Part shown: one piece after another, positions 54,651 through 63,927 of the stretch
Layout: each line of letters begins with the position of its first letter
How positions within the stretch are numbered: the first letter of the stretch is position 1
Assembly: GCF_900176485.1 (NCBI RefSeq)
Contig: NZ_FWYD01000002.1
Coordinates: 1-64,000, forward strand
Origin: Primorskyibacter flagellatus
GTDB taxonomy: Bacteria > Pseudomonadota > Alphaproteobacteria > Rhodobacterales > Rhodobacteraceae
Reading direction: 5' to 3'
DNA length: 64,000 bases
Notes under the pieces: model-generated
What the model was told of the DNA's origin: nothing
Databases searched by the model: none
What the model saw: the letters and a program-made list of their open reading frames with translations, nothing else
Made by a program: the position numbers and the translations under genes

Positions 54651-55640
54651 ATGGCCTCATCCCGACTGACTCACGCGCTTGAAAGCGCAGAACTGACGCT
54701 GCCTGCCGAGGGACGCATTGCGCTGTTCCAGCCGCGCGCCGATAGCGATCTTCAGGCCCTACCCAAGGATCGCTGCGATGTCATCAGCAGTTTTTACCCC
54801 GATGTGACCGCGTTGCGGGCCCATGGATTCCGCTGTGTGCTGGAGCCTGAGGGCAGCTACGCCGCCGCAATCGTATTCCTGCCCCGCACCCGTACATTGG
54901 CAGAGGCGCTGATTGCGCAGGCCGTGGCCGCTGCGCCCGGTGGGATTGTCGCCGTTGATGGGTTCAAGACCGACGGGATCGAGGCAGCCCTGCGCAAGAT
55001 CCGCAAGCTGGTGACACTTGAGGGCCTCGACACCCGTGCGCATGGCAAGCTGTTCTGGTTCTCGGCCGACGACATCGGGGACGACTGGACGCAAACCCCG
55101 CAACCGCAAATCGCCGGCTTTACCACGGCACCGGGGGTGTTTTCCGCTGACGGGATCGATCCGGGCTCCGAAGCGCTTGTCGCGGCACTCCCCGCCAAAC
55201 TTGGCGCGCATGTTGTCGATCTGGGTGCGGGATGGGGCTATCTGGCAAATCAGGTGCTGGAGCGTGAAAGTGTCGCCCGCCTTGATCTGGTAGAGGCGGA
55301 CCACACCGCACTGGACTGCGCACGCCGCAACATCAGCGATCCACGCGCGATGTTTCACTGGGACGATGCCACAAGCTGGCGCCCGGAAACCCGCGCTGAC
55401 AGCGTGGTGATGAACCCGCCCTTCCATACCGGTCGCGCGCCTGACCCGTCATTGGGACAGGCATTCGTGGCCTCAGCCGCGGCCTGCCTGAAACCGTCAG
55501 GTCAGTTATGGATGGTGGCGAACCGACATTTGCCCTATGAGGCGACGCTCGCCCAGCATTTCACCGCGTATTCCGAGGTTGGCGGCGATAACCGTTTCAA
55601 GATACTCCACGCCCAACGCCCATTGCGTCGGGACAGATGA
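54651..55640 (+). CDS. RsmC-like class I methyltransferase
   Basis: The 329-residue protein has a degenerate N-terminal methyltransferase-like domain (about 1-165) and a catalytic C-terminal one with SAM motif VVDLGAGWGYLANQ (about 189-202), VEADHTALDCARRN and MNPPFHTGR, the N-methyltransferase NPPF signature. This two-domain design matches RsmC, which methylates G1207 of 16S rRNA. The exact guanine target is inferred from family. Confidence 0.85.
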   Translation: MASSRLTHALESAELTLPAEGRIALFQPRADSDLQALPKDRCDVISSFYPDVTALRAHGFRCVLEPEGSYAAAIVFLPRTRTLAEALIAQAVAAAPGGIVAVDGFKTDGIEAALRKIRKLVTLEGLDTRAHGKLFWFSADDIGDDWTQTPQPQIAGFTTAPGVFSADGIDPGSEALVAALPAKLGAHVVDLGAGWGYLANQVLERESVARLDLVEADHTALDCARRNISDPRAMFHWDDATSWRPETRADSVVMNPPFHTGRAPDPSLGQAFVASAAACLKPSGQLWMVANRHLPYEATLAQHFTAYSEVGGDNRFKILHAQRPLRRDR

Positions 55641-55682
55641 CATTCACCAGCCCGCGTTGGCGGTAGCAGGGAAAGGAACCGG

Positions 55683-56483
55683 ATGAGTTTCTCGATCGAA
55701 GGCAAGACCGCAATCGTGACCGGCGCTGCAAACGGGGTTGGCCTTGCCCTGGCGCGACATTTTTCCGACAAGGGCGCGAACGTGATGCTCGCCGATATTG
55801 ACGAGGCGCGCTTGCAGGAAGAGGTCGGCAACCTCGCCGACGAAAGCAACTTTAACTATTTTGCGGGCGATCTGCGCGAAAGGCTGACCATCGCCAATCT
55901 GCTGTCGGCCACGCTGGACGCGTTTGACCGGGTGGATATTCTGGTCAACGGCGCGCGGCAGATCCTTCCGACCGATGCCTTCGACCTTGAAGACAACAGC
56001 GTTGAGACGCTGCTGGAACAAAATCTTCTGGCAAGCCTGCGGCTGTCGCAACTGGTCGCCAAACGCATGATCAAACAGGCCGAAGACCGCGAAGAGGGTC
56101 AAGCCGGGTCCATCGTCAACCTGTCATCCATTGCGGCGCGCCGCACGCATCCGGACCTGTTGGCCTATTCTGTTTCAACCGCCGCTCTCGACCAGATGAC
56201 CCGCTCGCTGGCGGTTACTCTGGCACCGCACCGGGTGCGTGTGAATGCGGTTGCGTTCGGTTCGGTCATGTCGGCCAGCCTGAAGGGCGCACTGAAGGAA
56301 AACGCTGATTACCGTTCCGCCATTGAACGGCACACGCCTTTGGGGCGCATCGCGTCTCCGACGGAACTGGCAGAGACTGTTCAGTATCTGGCATCCGAAG
56401 GTGCAGGTTTCGTCACCGGTCAGATCCTGACTGTGGATGGCGGACGGTCCCTGATTGATCCGGCAGCTTGTCCCGCGCATTAA
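55683..56483 (+). CDS. SDR-family protein lacking the canonical active-site lysine
   Basis: The 266-residue Rossmann protein has the cofactor motif TGAANGVGLA (13-22), LVNGAR in place of the usual NNAG (about 87-92), the catalytic-type Ser in NLSS (147-150) and Tyr162. However the YxxxK motif reads YSVST, so the lysine is Thr166. The C-terminal TGQILTVDGG is standard. Loss of the lysine argues against normal dehydrogenase chemistry; it may bind a cofactor or act by another mechanism. It lies between the RsmC-like gene and hemF. Confidence 0.88.
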   Translation: MSFSIEGKTAIVTGAANGVGLALARHFSDKGANVMLADIDEARLQEEVGNLADESNFNYFAGDLRERLTIANLLSATLDAFDRVDILVNGARQILPTDAFDLEDNSVETLLEQNLLASLRLSQLVAKRMIKQAEDREEGQAGSIVNLSSIAARRTHPDLLAYSVSTAALDQMTRSLAVTLAPHRVRVNAVAFGSVMSASLKGALKENADYRSAIERHTPLGRIASPTELAETVQYLASEGAGFVTGQILTVDGGRSLIDPAACPAH

Positions 56484-56582
56484 CCCCCCTGCCCTGCCCG
56501 GACGCGCGACAGATCGTCCAGGCGCTTGCCGACCTATGCTGGTCTGCGATACGGGTGGTTTGCAAAAATTTTGGGGGGCGGC

Positions 56583-57476
56583 ATGAGCGATGATTTTCTG
56601 ACCGAAAAGCAACAGGCATCGGCATGGTTCCGACAGTTGCGCGACGAGATCGTGGCAGCGTTCGAAGGGTTGGAAACCAGCCATTCCAAAGGCCCGCTAA
56701 CCAACGAGCCTGCCGGAACATTCGACGTGACCGAAACGCGGCGTGGCTCTGACGACGGGTCGGACGCGGGCGGCGGTCTGATGAGCGTGATGCGCGGTGG
56801 CCGTGTGTTCGAGAAGGTGGGCGTGAACGTCTCGACGGTGTACGGTACCTTGGGCGAGGCTGCGCAAGCGTCGATGATGGCCCGCACGGGCTTGGACGGA
56901 ATGGCCGACGATCCCCGGTTCTGGGCCTCCGGCATCAGCCTTGTCGCGCATATGCAGAACCCGCATGTCCCGGCAGTGCATATGAACACGCGCATGTTCT
57001 GGACACCGCATGCATGGTGGTTCGGCGGCGGGTCGGACTTGAACCCCTGCATCGAATATGCCGAGGACACGGCGCATTTTCATTCCGTTCAGCAGGCGCA
57101 TCTGGATCCACACGGCGCGGATCTTTATCCAAAGCTGAAGGATTGGGCGGATGAGTATTTCTACATCCCCCATCGGGGACGGGCGCGCGGTGTTGGCGGG
57201 ATCTTCATGGACGACCGCTGTACCGGTGATTGGCAGGCCGATTTCGCGCTGACACAGGATATCGGTCGGGCCTTCCTGCCTGCCTTTGTTCCGCTGGTGG
57301 AAAAACGCCGGGTTCAGGACTGGTCAGAGGCGGACAAGGACGCCCAGCTTATCCACCGCGGGCTCTATGCCGAATATAATCTGGTCTATGACCGGGGCAC
57401 GAAATTCGGATTGGCGACCGGGCATGACGCGAATGCCGTGCTGATGAGCCTGCCGCCCATGGCCAAGTGGGTCTGA
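56583..57476 (+). CDS. hemF: Oxygen-dependent coproporphyrinogen III oxidase
   Basis: HemF performs aerobic oxidative decarboxylation of coproporphyrinogen III in heme synthesis. The 297-residue protein has the conserved blocks NPHVPAVHMNTRMF, WWFGGGSDLNP, PHRGRARGVGGIFMDD and YNLVYDRGTKFGL. The start at 56583 with GGGGGG before it gives the family length; the frame is open from 56526. No FNR box lies upstream, in keeping with an aerobic enzyme. Confidence 0.97.
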   Translation: MSDDFLTEKQQASAWFRQLRDEIVAAFEGLETSHSKGPLTNEPAGTFDVTETRRGSDDGSDAGGGLMSVMRGGRVFEKVGVNVSTVYGTLGEAAQASMMARTGLDGMADDPRFWASGISLVAHMQNPHVPAVHMNTRMFWTPHAWWFGGGSDLNPCIEYAEDTAHFHSVQQAHLDPHGADLYPKLKDWADEYFYIPHRGRARGVGGIFMDDRCTGDWQADFALTQDIGRAFLPAFVPLVEKRRVQDWSEADKDAQLIHRGLYAEYNLVYDRGTKFGLATGHDANAVLMSLPPMAKWV

Positions 57477-57502
57477 CAGCGGCCCTTGAGACGTAGCGAG
57501 GC

Positions 57503-58114
57503 TCAGGCGTCGCGCCACTGACCTGGCTGCAAGCCCCCAAGCGTCCAACCGCCGATCTGCCAGCGGATCAGCCGCAGCGTGGGCAGGCCAACCGCCGCCG
57601 TCATGCGGCGCACCTGCCGGTTGCGCCCTTCGGTGAGGGTCAGCTCCAACCAGCCATCCGGCACGGATTTGCGGTAGCGCACCGGCGGATCGCGCGGCCA
57701 GAGCCAATCCGGCGGGTCGATCCGCCGCGCATTGGCGGGGCGCGTGATGCCATCCTTCAGCGTCACACCTTTGCGCAACAGCGCCAGCGCCTCTTCGGTG
57801 ATCTCTCCTTCGACCTGCGCAAGGTAGGTCTTGGGCAGTTTGGTGTCGGGATGCGCGATGCGGTGTTGCAAACGTCCGTCATTGGTCAGGATCAGCAAGC
57901 CCTCGCTATCGCGGTCCAGCCGTCCGGCGGGGTAGACCTCTGGCAGATTCACATAGCTGGACAGCGTTTCGCGCCCCGATCCTTCGGTGCCCTTGTCAGT
58001 GAATTGCGACAACACCCCCCAGGGTTTGTTGAGCAGGATAACCCGCGCAGGGCCGGTCGGGCGTGGCTTGGGCGTTCGCGGTCTGGACATGTTGGGTTTG
58101 CGGGGTTTGGCCAT
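57503..58114 (-). CDS. rluE: RsuA-family 23S rRNA pseudouridine synthase, RluE-like
   Basis: The 203-residue protein lacks an S4 domain and has [12 protein letters not shown], the catalytic [17 protein letters not shown] and [12 protein letters not shown]. This compact form fits RluE, which makes pseudouridine 2457 in 23S rRNA. Its basic N-terminus is extended by about 20 residues. It starts five bases after tadA and shares its transcript. Confidence 0.88.
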   Translation of the reverse strand: MAKPRKPNMSRPRTPKPRPTGPARVILLNKPWGVLSQFTDKGTEGSGRETLSSYVNLPEVYPAGRLDRDSEGLLILTNDGRLQHRIAHPDTKLPKTYLAQVEGEITEEALALLRKGVTLKDGITRPANARRIDPPDWLWPRDPPVRYRKSVPDGWLELTLTEGRNRQVRRMTAAVGLPTLRLIRWQIGGWTLGGLQPGQWRDA

Positions 58115-58119
58115 CGGCG

Positions 58120-58572
58120 TCAGCCCCGCCGAGCGTTGAAAAACGCCTTCAGCAAGTCCTCGGCCTCGGGCGCGGCGATGCCGTCATAAACCTCTGGCGC
58201 GTGGTGGCATTGCGGATGCGCAAAGATGCGTGCGCCCTGTGCCACGCCGCCCGATTTCGGATCGGACGCCGCGTAATACAGCCTGCGAATGCGCGCGAAA
58301 GAGATCGCGGCAGCGCACATCGGGCAAGGCTCCAGCGTCACATAAAGATCATGGCCTGTCAGTCGCTCTGATCCAAGCGCAGCACAGGCCTCGCGGATCG
58401 CCAGAACCTCTGCGTGGGCGGTGGGATCGTTCATCTCTCGGGTGCGGTTGCCGGCGCGCGCCACGATTTCGCCGTCCGGGCCGATCAGTACGGCACCGAC
58501 CGGCACTTCGCCTCGGTCGGCGGCGGCGCGGGCTTCTGTCAACGCGGCGTCCATGTGGCTTTTGAAGGTCAT
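58120..58572 (-). CDS. tadA: tRNA-specific adenosine deaminase
   Basis: TadA converts A34 to inosine in tRNA-Arg(ACG). The 150-residue protein has the zinc and catalytic motifs THAEV (HAE) and PCPMCAAAI, plus [19 protein letters not shown] near the N-terminus. The substrate tRNA gene is at 510-586 in this same window. The start could also be the ATG at 58554. It is first in tadA-rluE and divergent from the S4-type pseudouridine synthase. Confidence 0.95.
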   Translation of the reverse strand: MTFKSHMDAALTEARAAADRGEVPVGAVLIGPDGEIVARAGNRTREMNDPTAHAEVLAIREACAALGSERLTGHDLYVTLEPCPMCAAAISFARIRRLYYAASDPKSGGVAQGARIFAHPQCHHAPEVYDGIAAPEAEDLLKAFFNARRG

Positions 58573-58722
58573 TCGCCCGTCATAAATTGCCCTTGGCGCT
58601 TTCCCAAGGGCGAAAATTCGTCTAGGTCCGATCGGATTGGACCGTGTCGCGGCCGCCCGCCCTAGGTCGATGCGGCAAGAAATCGGTCCGCCCTGAAATC
58701 AAGCACATCAAAGGTGCGCCGC

Positions 58723-59538
58723 ATGAGCCAGTCCCCGCCCCCATCGACGCCCCCCGCAACGCCTCCCGGCGACCGTATCGCAAAAGTGCTGTCCCGCGCC
58801 GGTGTCGCCAGCCGCCGCGAGGCGGAACGCATGATCGAACTGGGCCGGGTCAGCGTGAATGGCCGCAAGATCGACAGCCCAGCCCTGAACGTCACTGATG
58901 CGGACAAGATCGCGGTGGACGGCAAGCCGATCAAGGCACCCGAACCGCCACGCCTGTGGCTGTATCACAAGCCCAGCGGGCTGGTGACAAGCAACAGCGA
59001 CGAAAAGGGCCGCGAAACGATCTTTGACCACCTGCCCGAAGACCTGCCTCGGGTGATGTCCGTCGGACGGTTGGACCTGAATTCCGAAGGTCTGCTGCTG
59101 CTGACCAATGACGGCGCGCTGAAACGCCGGATGGAGCTGCCTTCCACTGGCTGGCTGCGGCGCTACCGGGTGCGCGTCAACGGCAGACCCACGGACGAAA
59201 CGTTTGAACCGCTGCGCAAGGGGCTGGTCATCGACGGCGAGCGGTTCCAGCCGATGATTGTCAGCCTTGACCGGCAGCAGGCCTCCAACGCCTGGGTCAC
59301 GGTCGGCCTGCGTGAAGGCAAGAACCGCGAGGTTCGGCGCGCGATGATGGATCTGGGACTGGCCGTGAACAGATTGATCCGGGTGTCCTACGGGCCATTC
59401 CAACTGGGGGAATTGAAGGTCGGCGCAGTCGAGGAGATCCGCCCCAAGGTTCTGCGCGACCAATTGGGGCTGGAAAGTCCCAAAACCGAAAAGCCGAGCA
59501 AAACCGGAAAGCCCAGGGTCACGCGCAGACGCCGCTAG
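58723..59538 (+). CDS. rluB: S4-domain 23S rRNA pseudouridine synthase, RluB-like
   Basis: The 271-residue protein has a Pro-rich tail, an S4 RNA-binding domain (RIAKVLSRAGVASRREAERMI), the catalytic GRLDLNSEGLLLLTNDG and LREGKNREVRRAM. The C-terminus is lysine/proline-rich and ends in RRR. The domain order fits RluB, which modifies position 2605 of 23S rRNA. ATG 58723 has AAAGG eight bases upstream. Confidence 0.9.
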   Translation: MSQSPPPSTPPATPPGDRIAKVLSRAGVASRREAERMIELGRVSVNGRKIDSPALNVTDADKIAVDGKPIKAPEPPRLWLYHKPSGLVTSNSDEKGRETIFDHLPEDLPRVMSVGRLDLNSEGLLLLTNDGALKRRMELPSTGWLRRYRVRVNGRPTDETFEPLRKGLVIDGERFQPMIVSLDRQQASNAWVTVGLREGKNREVRRAMMDLGLAVNRLIRVSYGPFQLGELKVGAVEEIRPKVLRDQLGLESPKTEKPSKTGKPRVTRRRR

Positions 59539-59744
59539 CCTCCAAAGCCGCTGATCCCGGATCGGCGAACCATCCGCGCGGCCTGACTCTGACAACCTGT
59601 GGTAAACGCATCTTCCCTGTCTGAAACGCGCAAAATCTGCGGTTTTGGTGCCCATCGTGCTTCATTTAGACACCAACTCCCCTTGTTCGTCCGCCGGGTT
59701 TCGTAAATTCTGGCGCGAACCGACCACTCTACGAGGATGCATTC

Positions 59745-60563
59745 ATGGCTGATCTGCTGACCATCGAGAACCTTGGGAACCTGCTGATGTTGTGTTTCCT
59801 GCAAGCCGTTCTCGGGTTCGACAACCTGCTCTACATTTCCATCGAGTCGCAACGCGCGCCTGTCGCGCAGCAAAAAGCCGTCAGGTATTGGGGCATTATC
59901 ATCGCCGTGGTGCTGCGGGTGGTGCTGCTGTTCGTGATGATCCAGTTGATTGATGCGCTGGCAGAGCCGTTTTTTATCTTCAACTGGCCGGGCGTGATCG
60001 AAGGAGGGGTCAACTTCGCCACCTGCGTCTTTATCATCGGCGGCGTGTTCATCATCTATACCGCCGTCAAAGAAATCAGCCACATGATGGCGATCGAGGA
60101 TCTCAACACCGATGTGGACGCGAAATCGGGAAAAAGCGCCACTCAGGTCGTGCTTTTGATCGTGATGATGAACCTGATCTTCTCGTTCGATTCGGTGCTT
60201 TCGGCGCTGGCGATCACCGATGTATTCATCATCCTGGCGACCGCGATCATCCTGTCCGGGCTGGCAATGCTGGTGCTGGCCGACACGGTGACGGAGTTTC
60301 TGGAAAAGAACCGCATGTACGAGGTTCTGGGCCTCTTCATCCTGCTGATCGTCGGCGTGGTTCTGCTGGGCGAGGCCGGGCAAGCGGCGGCCCATGCCGT
60401 GCATGACGACACTCTGGCGCTGCATTTCTTCGGATACGAGGTCGTGCCGATGTCCAAGACCACCTTCTATTTCAGCGTGCTGGTGCTGGTCGCGGTCGAG
60501 GTCATCCAATCGCGCTATACCCGCAAGCTGAACGCCGAGCGCCGCACAGCCTCAAGGCGCTGA
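59745..60563 (+). CDS. TerC-family integral membrane protein
   Basis: The 272-residue protein has about seven membrane helices with TerC hallmarks: acidic residues in FLQAVLGFDNLLY and in NLIFSFDSVLSALAI, and LADTVTEFLEKNRMYEVLGLFIL. TerC proteins are linked to tellurite resistance and, for several members, to manganese export or metal loading of exported proteins. ATG 59745 has GAGGA ahead. A hairpin at 60585-60609 separates it from the following unit, but the gap is only 145 bases to the microprotein. Metal specificity is unknown. Confidence 0.9.
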   Translation: MADLLTIENLGNLLMLCFLQAVLGFDNLLYISIESQRAPVAQQKAVRYWGIIIAVVLRVVLLFVMIQLIDALAEPFFIFNWPGVIEGGVNFATCVFIIGGVFIIYTAVKEISHMMAIEDLNTDVDAKSGKSATQVVLLIVMMNLIFSFDSVLSALAITDVFIILATAIILSGLAMLVLADTVTEFLEKNRMYEVLGLFILLIVGVVLLGEAGQAAAHAVHDDTLALHFFGYEVVPMSKTTFYFSVLVLVAVEVIQSRYTRKLNAERRTASRR

Positions 60564-60584
60564 AAATCACTGCATGGACAAAAC

Positions 60585-60609
60585 CGGTGGCCTGTATTCC
60601 GGGCCACCG
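60585..60609 (+). terminator. Hairpin after the TerC gene
   Basis: CGGTGGCC, loop TGTATTCCG and GGCCACCG form a perfect eight-base stem 21 bases past the stop. There is no T tract, so it may attenuate rather than end transcription. Confidence 0.5.
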
Positions 60610-60708
60610 CAAACAGGTGGAATGCGAAGGCAATTCTCCCCCTAGCCCCCGACGGGCGCTTCCCGTAAGTTCCGTGACAACGCAAATCGCCCAGAATCCC
60701 GAGGTAGC

Positions 60709-60798
60709 ATGGCCGGCACTGCCCTTCAGAAAATCGCTTACATCCTGCTTTTGGTTGTGCTTTGCGGCGTGTCGTCGGGCTGGTTTGGGGGACTTTGA
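60709..60798 (+). CDS. 29-residue single-helix membrane microprotein
   Basis: ATG 60709 begins MAGTALQKIAYILLLVVLCG and ends VSSGWFGGL: one hydrophobic helix (about 9-22) with a short Lys-containing N-tail and a Gly/Trp C-end. GAGG lies eight bases before the ATG, and the TGA is two bases before the xpaC-like ATG, so the two are probably translated in tandem. The frame uses normal codons and a membrane-like pattern. I do not know a named family; conservation in relatives is untested. Confidence 0.6.
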   Translation: MAGTALQKIAYILLLVVLCGVSSGWFGGL

Positions 60799-60800
60799 TC

Positions 60801-61688
60801 ATGGCGCAAAGGTTCGGCGGCAAATTCAGCCCTGACGGCACCGGTCCAGATGAAACACCGGCCGAACGCGGCGCGTTTCGCGGGGCGACGGTTGACCCGG
60901 TGGGCGCACGCAGCAACCTGCTGTTCCTCCCGCCGGTTGTGCTGGCGTTCACCTCGATCACAGGCGGTGCCACGACACTGGTCGCGGGCCTTCTGGGGGC
61001 TGCCTTGCTGACACTTGGCGCATGGCTACTGCGCGACGGGTTGCGCGCCGAAGCGGCGTACAACGCCCGCAAGGTTGCCCGCCGCCCCGGCTTCCCGCGC
61101 AAGATTGCCGCTGCCGTATTGGCGGGTGTCGGCGTGGCGCTTGCCGCATGGCGCAACGAACCGGGGATCATAGCCCCGGTGCTTTACGCCGCAGCGGCAG
61201 GCGGGCTTCATCTGGCGGCCTTCGGCTTTGACCCGCTGCGCGACAAGGGTATGGAAGGCATCGACACGTTCCAGCAGAACCGCGTCGCCAGAGCGGTTGA
61301 CGAGGCCGAAAAGCACCTCGCCGCGATGTCGGATGCGGTTCGTCGCGCGCAAGACCGCCAAATCGAGCAGCGGGTCGAACGGTTTCAGGCCGAAGTGCGC
61401 GAACTTTTGCGCACCGTCGAAGAAGATCCTCGCGATTTGACCGCCGCGCGTAAATATATGGGCGTCTATCTGATGGGTGCACGCGATGCGTCGGTGAAAT
61501 TCGCCGACATCTACAGTCGCACGCAGGATGCGGGCGCGCGGTCCGATTATATGATGCTGCTGACCGACCTGGAGGAAAGCTTCAACGCCAAGAAACGCAA
61601 ACTGCTGCTCGACGACAATTCCGACCTGACGGTCGAGATCGAGGTTCTGCGCGACCGGCTACAGCGCGAAGGCATTCGCCTGAAATAG
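60801..61688 (+). CDS. XpaC-family (5-bromo-4-chloroindolyl phosphate hydrolysis) membrane protein
   Basis: The 295-residue protein has two pairs of hydrophobic helices (about 44-74 and 95-140) and a cytosolic, charged alpha-helical C-terminal half (about 155-295: coiled-coil-like, with VEEDPRDLTAARKYMGVYL and YSRTQDAGARSDYMMLLTDLEE). This matches the XpaC family. Despite the name, no phosphatase motif is visible. Family members neighbour telA widely. ATG 60801 has GGGGGA eight bases upstream. telA starts 23 bases after the stop. Confidence 0.82.
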   Translation: MAQRFGGKFSPDGTGPDETPAERGAFRGATVDPVGARSNLLFLPPVVLAFTSITGGATTLVAGLLGAALLTLGAWLLRDGLRAEAAYNARKVARRPGFPRKIAAAVLAGVGVALAAWRNEPGIIAPVLYAAAAGGLHLAAFGFDPLRDKGMEGIDTFQQNRVARAVDEAEKHLAAMSDAVRRAQDRQIEQRVERFQAEVRELLRTVEEDPRDLTAARKYMGVYLMGARDASVKFADIYSRTQDAGARSDYMMLLTDLEESFNAKKRKLLLDDNSDLTVEIEVLRDRLQREGIRLK

Positions 61689-61711
61689 ATTTACAGTAAA
61701 GAGGTACACCG

Positions 61712-62911
61712 ATGTCTGAGAATGTAAGGGAAAAGGCAGAGCAGACGGTCGCTCTAGTCGACGAAGTGAACGCCGTTGTGCTGCCCGAACCGGCAGATGC
61801 GGGCGCGGTGGTGTCCCTGTCCGAGGCGGACGCGCCCGTGGGCGAGGAAATCCGCAGCCGGATGGACGAGATCGACATGGGCGATACCAACTCCATCGTC
61901 GCCTTCGGGTCCGCCGCACAGGCCGAATTGCAGGAAATCAGTCAAGCGATGTTGCAGGACGTGCGCAACAAGGATGTCGGGCCTGCTGGCGATTCCCTAC
62001 GCAACATCGTCACGACGATCCGTGGCTTTTCCGTATCCGAACTGGACGTACGCCGCGACCGCAGTTGGTGGGAAAAACTGATCGGCCGTGCCGCGCCATT
62101 TGCGAAGTTCACCGCCAAGTTCGAGCAGGTTCAGGGCCAGATCGACAGGGTCACCGATGATCTTCTGCGCCACGAGCACACGCTTTTGAAAGACATCAAA
62201 TCGCTTGATCTGCTGTATGAAAAGACGCTGGCCTTTTATGACGAGCTGGCGCTTTACATCGCCGCAGGCGAGGAAAAGCTGCGGGAACTTGACGAACAGA
62301 TCATCCCCGCGAAAGAGGCCGAGGTTGAGGCCACGCCCGAGGACGAACAGGTGATGGCGGCGCAGGAATTGCGCGATCTGCGCGCCGCGCGCGACGATCT
62401 GGAACGCCGGGTACACGATCTGAAACTGACGCGTCAGGTGACCATGCAGTCGCTTCCCTCGATCCGGTTGGTGCAGGAAAACGACAAGAGCCTTGTGACC
62501 AAGATCAACTCCACCCTCGTCAACACCGTGCCGCTTTGGGAAACCCAGCTGGCGCAGGCGGTGACAATCCAGCGTTCGGCCGAAGCCGCCGCTGCGGTGC
62601 GCGATGCCAATGACCTGACCAATGAGCTTTTGACCTCGAACGCCAAGAACCTGCGCGACAGCAACAAGATGATCCGCCAGGAGATGGAGCGCGGCGTATT
62701 CGACATTGAGGCCGTCAAGCAGGCCAATGCCGATCTGATCGGGACAATTCAGGAATCGCTTCAGATTGCCGACGAAGGCAAGGCCCGCCGCGCCGCCGCC
62801 GAGACAGAGCTGAAGAAGATGGAGGCAGAGCTGCGCGATACCCTTGCATCAGCCAAGGCAAAGAAGACCGGTCTGGGCGACACGGCCTCGACCTCTGTGC
62901 CGAAAGGCTGA
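61712..62911 (+). CDS. telA: TelA family toxic-anion resistance protein
   Basis: The 399-residue cytosolic, mostly helical protein has the TelA signature spread over LIGRAAPFAKFTAKFEQVQGQ, LDLLYEKTLAFYDELALYI, and QSLPSIRLVQENDKSLVTKINS with NTVPLWETQLAQAV. TelA homologues were named from plasmid tellurite resistance, but chromosomal roles in membrane stress or antibiotic tolerance are more likely. Sequence gives no catalytic site. ATG 61712 has AAAGAGG nine bases before. The DUF2927 gene starts two bases after its stop. Confidence 0.93.
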   Translation: MSENVREKAEQTVALVDEVNAVVLPEPADAGAVVSLSEADAPVGEEIRSRMDEIDMGDTNSIVAFGSAAQAELQEISQAMLQDVRNKDVGPAGDSLRNIVTTIRGFSVSELDVRRDRSWWEKLIGRAAPFAKFTAKFEQVQGQIDRVTDDLLRHEHTLLKDIKSLDLLYEKTLAFYDELALYIAAGEEKLRELDEQIIPAKEAEVEATPEDEQVMAAQELRDLRAARDDLERRVHDLKLTRQVTMQSLPSIRLVQENDKSLVTKINSTLVNTVPLWETQLAQAVTIQRSAEAAAAVRDANDLTNELLTSNAKNLRDSNKMIRQEMERGVFDIEAVKQANADLIGTIQESLQIADEGKARRAAAETELKKMEAELRDTLASAKAKKTGLGDTASTSVPKG

Positions 62912-62913
62912 CC

Positions 62914-63909
62914 GTGGAACCGGGCCGTCAGATACGCTGGCTTTTGCTGGCCGGTTTTGCGGGTGTGGCGCTGGCGGGCTGTGAGATGTTGCCTAACGAG
63001 CCCACACCCCCATCGGAAATGCTTGCAATTCCCGCGCAGCCCGCCGCGACGCCGCCCCCGACAAAGCCTGTCTCGCCCAGCCCCAGCGCGACGCCGCCGT
63101 CCCCGGCCAGCCGGGAATTGGCCGCGTATTATGGCCGGTTGCAGCAGGATCTGCTGGTACAGGGCTTGCTCCGCACCAATGGGGGCGGCCCCGACACGCC
63201 GTTTACCGACACCATGCTGGCACGCAATTTCGAACGTATCGCGCTGGAAGAGGAATACGCCCGCGGCGCGGGTTTCACCCGCAGCAGCGGCGAATTGGGC
63301 CGGATCAAGAAATGGACCAGCCCGGTGCGGATCTCTGTCGAATTCGGTGCATCAGTCGATGCCGATCGCCGGGCGACGGACACGCGCGAGGTTACGAATT
63401 ACGCCCGCAGGCTGGCGCGCGTCACCGGTCATCCGATCAGCGTCAGCCAGTCCAATGCCAATTTCCATGTGCTGTTCATGGGCGAAGATGACAGCGCGCA
63501 TGTCAAGCCTCGTATCCGTGCGCTGGTGCCTGAGATCAGCGCCGCGTCACTGGCGATCTTCGACAATCTGCCGCGCGGCATCCACTGTCTTGTGCTGGCC
63601 TTCTCGGGCAGTCAGGGCGGCTATGACTATGCCCGTGCCGTCGCCCTGATCCGCGACGAACATCCCAATCTGCTGCGCCGGTCCTGCATTCACGAAGAGG
63701 TCGCACAAGGTCTTGGTCTGGGCAATGACAGCCCAGAGGCGCGCCCGTCGATCTTCAACGATGACGATGAATTCGCGCTGCTGACCACGCATGACGAGAT
63801 GCTGCTTAAAATCTTGTACGACCCACGGCTGAAGCCCGGCATGACCGCCGATCAGGTCCGCCCCGTCGTACGAGAGCTTGCCGCCCGACTGACCGGCGGC
63901 CCCAGTTAA
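62914..63909 (+). CDS. DUF2927 lipoprotein with a putative HE metal motif
   Basis: The 331-residue protein has a signal with lipobox LALAGC-type (LAG-C, Cys near 23), a Pro/Thr-rich linker to about 68, then a DUF2927 domain. That domain contains VTGHPISVSQSNANFHVLFMG and RRSCIHEEVAQGLGLGNDS. The HEEVAQGLG block resembles the zinc-binding helix of some metallopeptidases, though the third ligand is not obvious. It should sit on the outer or inner membrane facing the periplasm. GTG 62914 has AAAGG eight bases upstream. It is the fourth gene of the cluster. Confidence 0.82.
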   Translation: MEPGRQIRWLLLAGFAGVALAGCEMLPNEPTPPSEMLAIPAQPAATPPPTKPVSPSPSATPPSPASRELAAYYGRLQQDLLVQGLLRTNGGGPDTPFTDTMLARNFERIALEEEYARGAGFTRSSGELGRIKKWTSPVRISVEFGASVDADRRATDTREVTNYARRLARVTGHPISVSQSNANFHVLFMGEDDSAHVKPRIRALVPEISAASLAIFDNLPRGIHCLVLAFSGSQGGYDYARAVALIRDEHPNLLRRSCIHEEVAQGLGLGNDSPEARPSIFNDDDEFALLTTHDEMLLKILYDPRLKPGMTADQVRPVVRELAARLTGGPS

Positions 63910-63927
63910 CCCCGAGGAGACACACCC

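Noticed and set aside
61712-62911. Calling the telA locus a tellurite resistance determinant
   Set aside because: The name is historical; no terZABDEF partners or tellurite-specific genes are visible, so only a stress-related role is supported.
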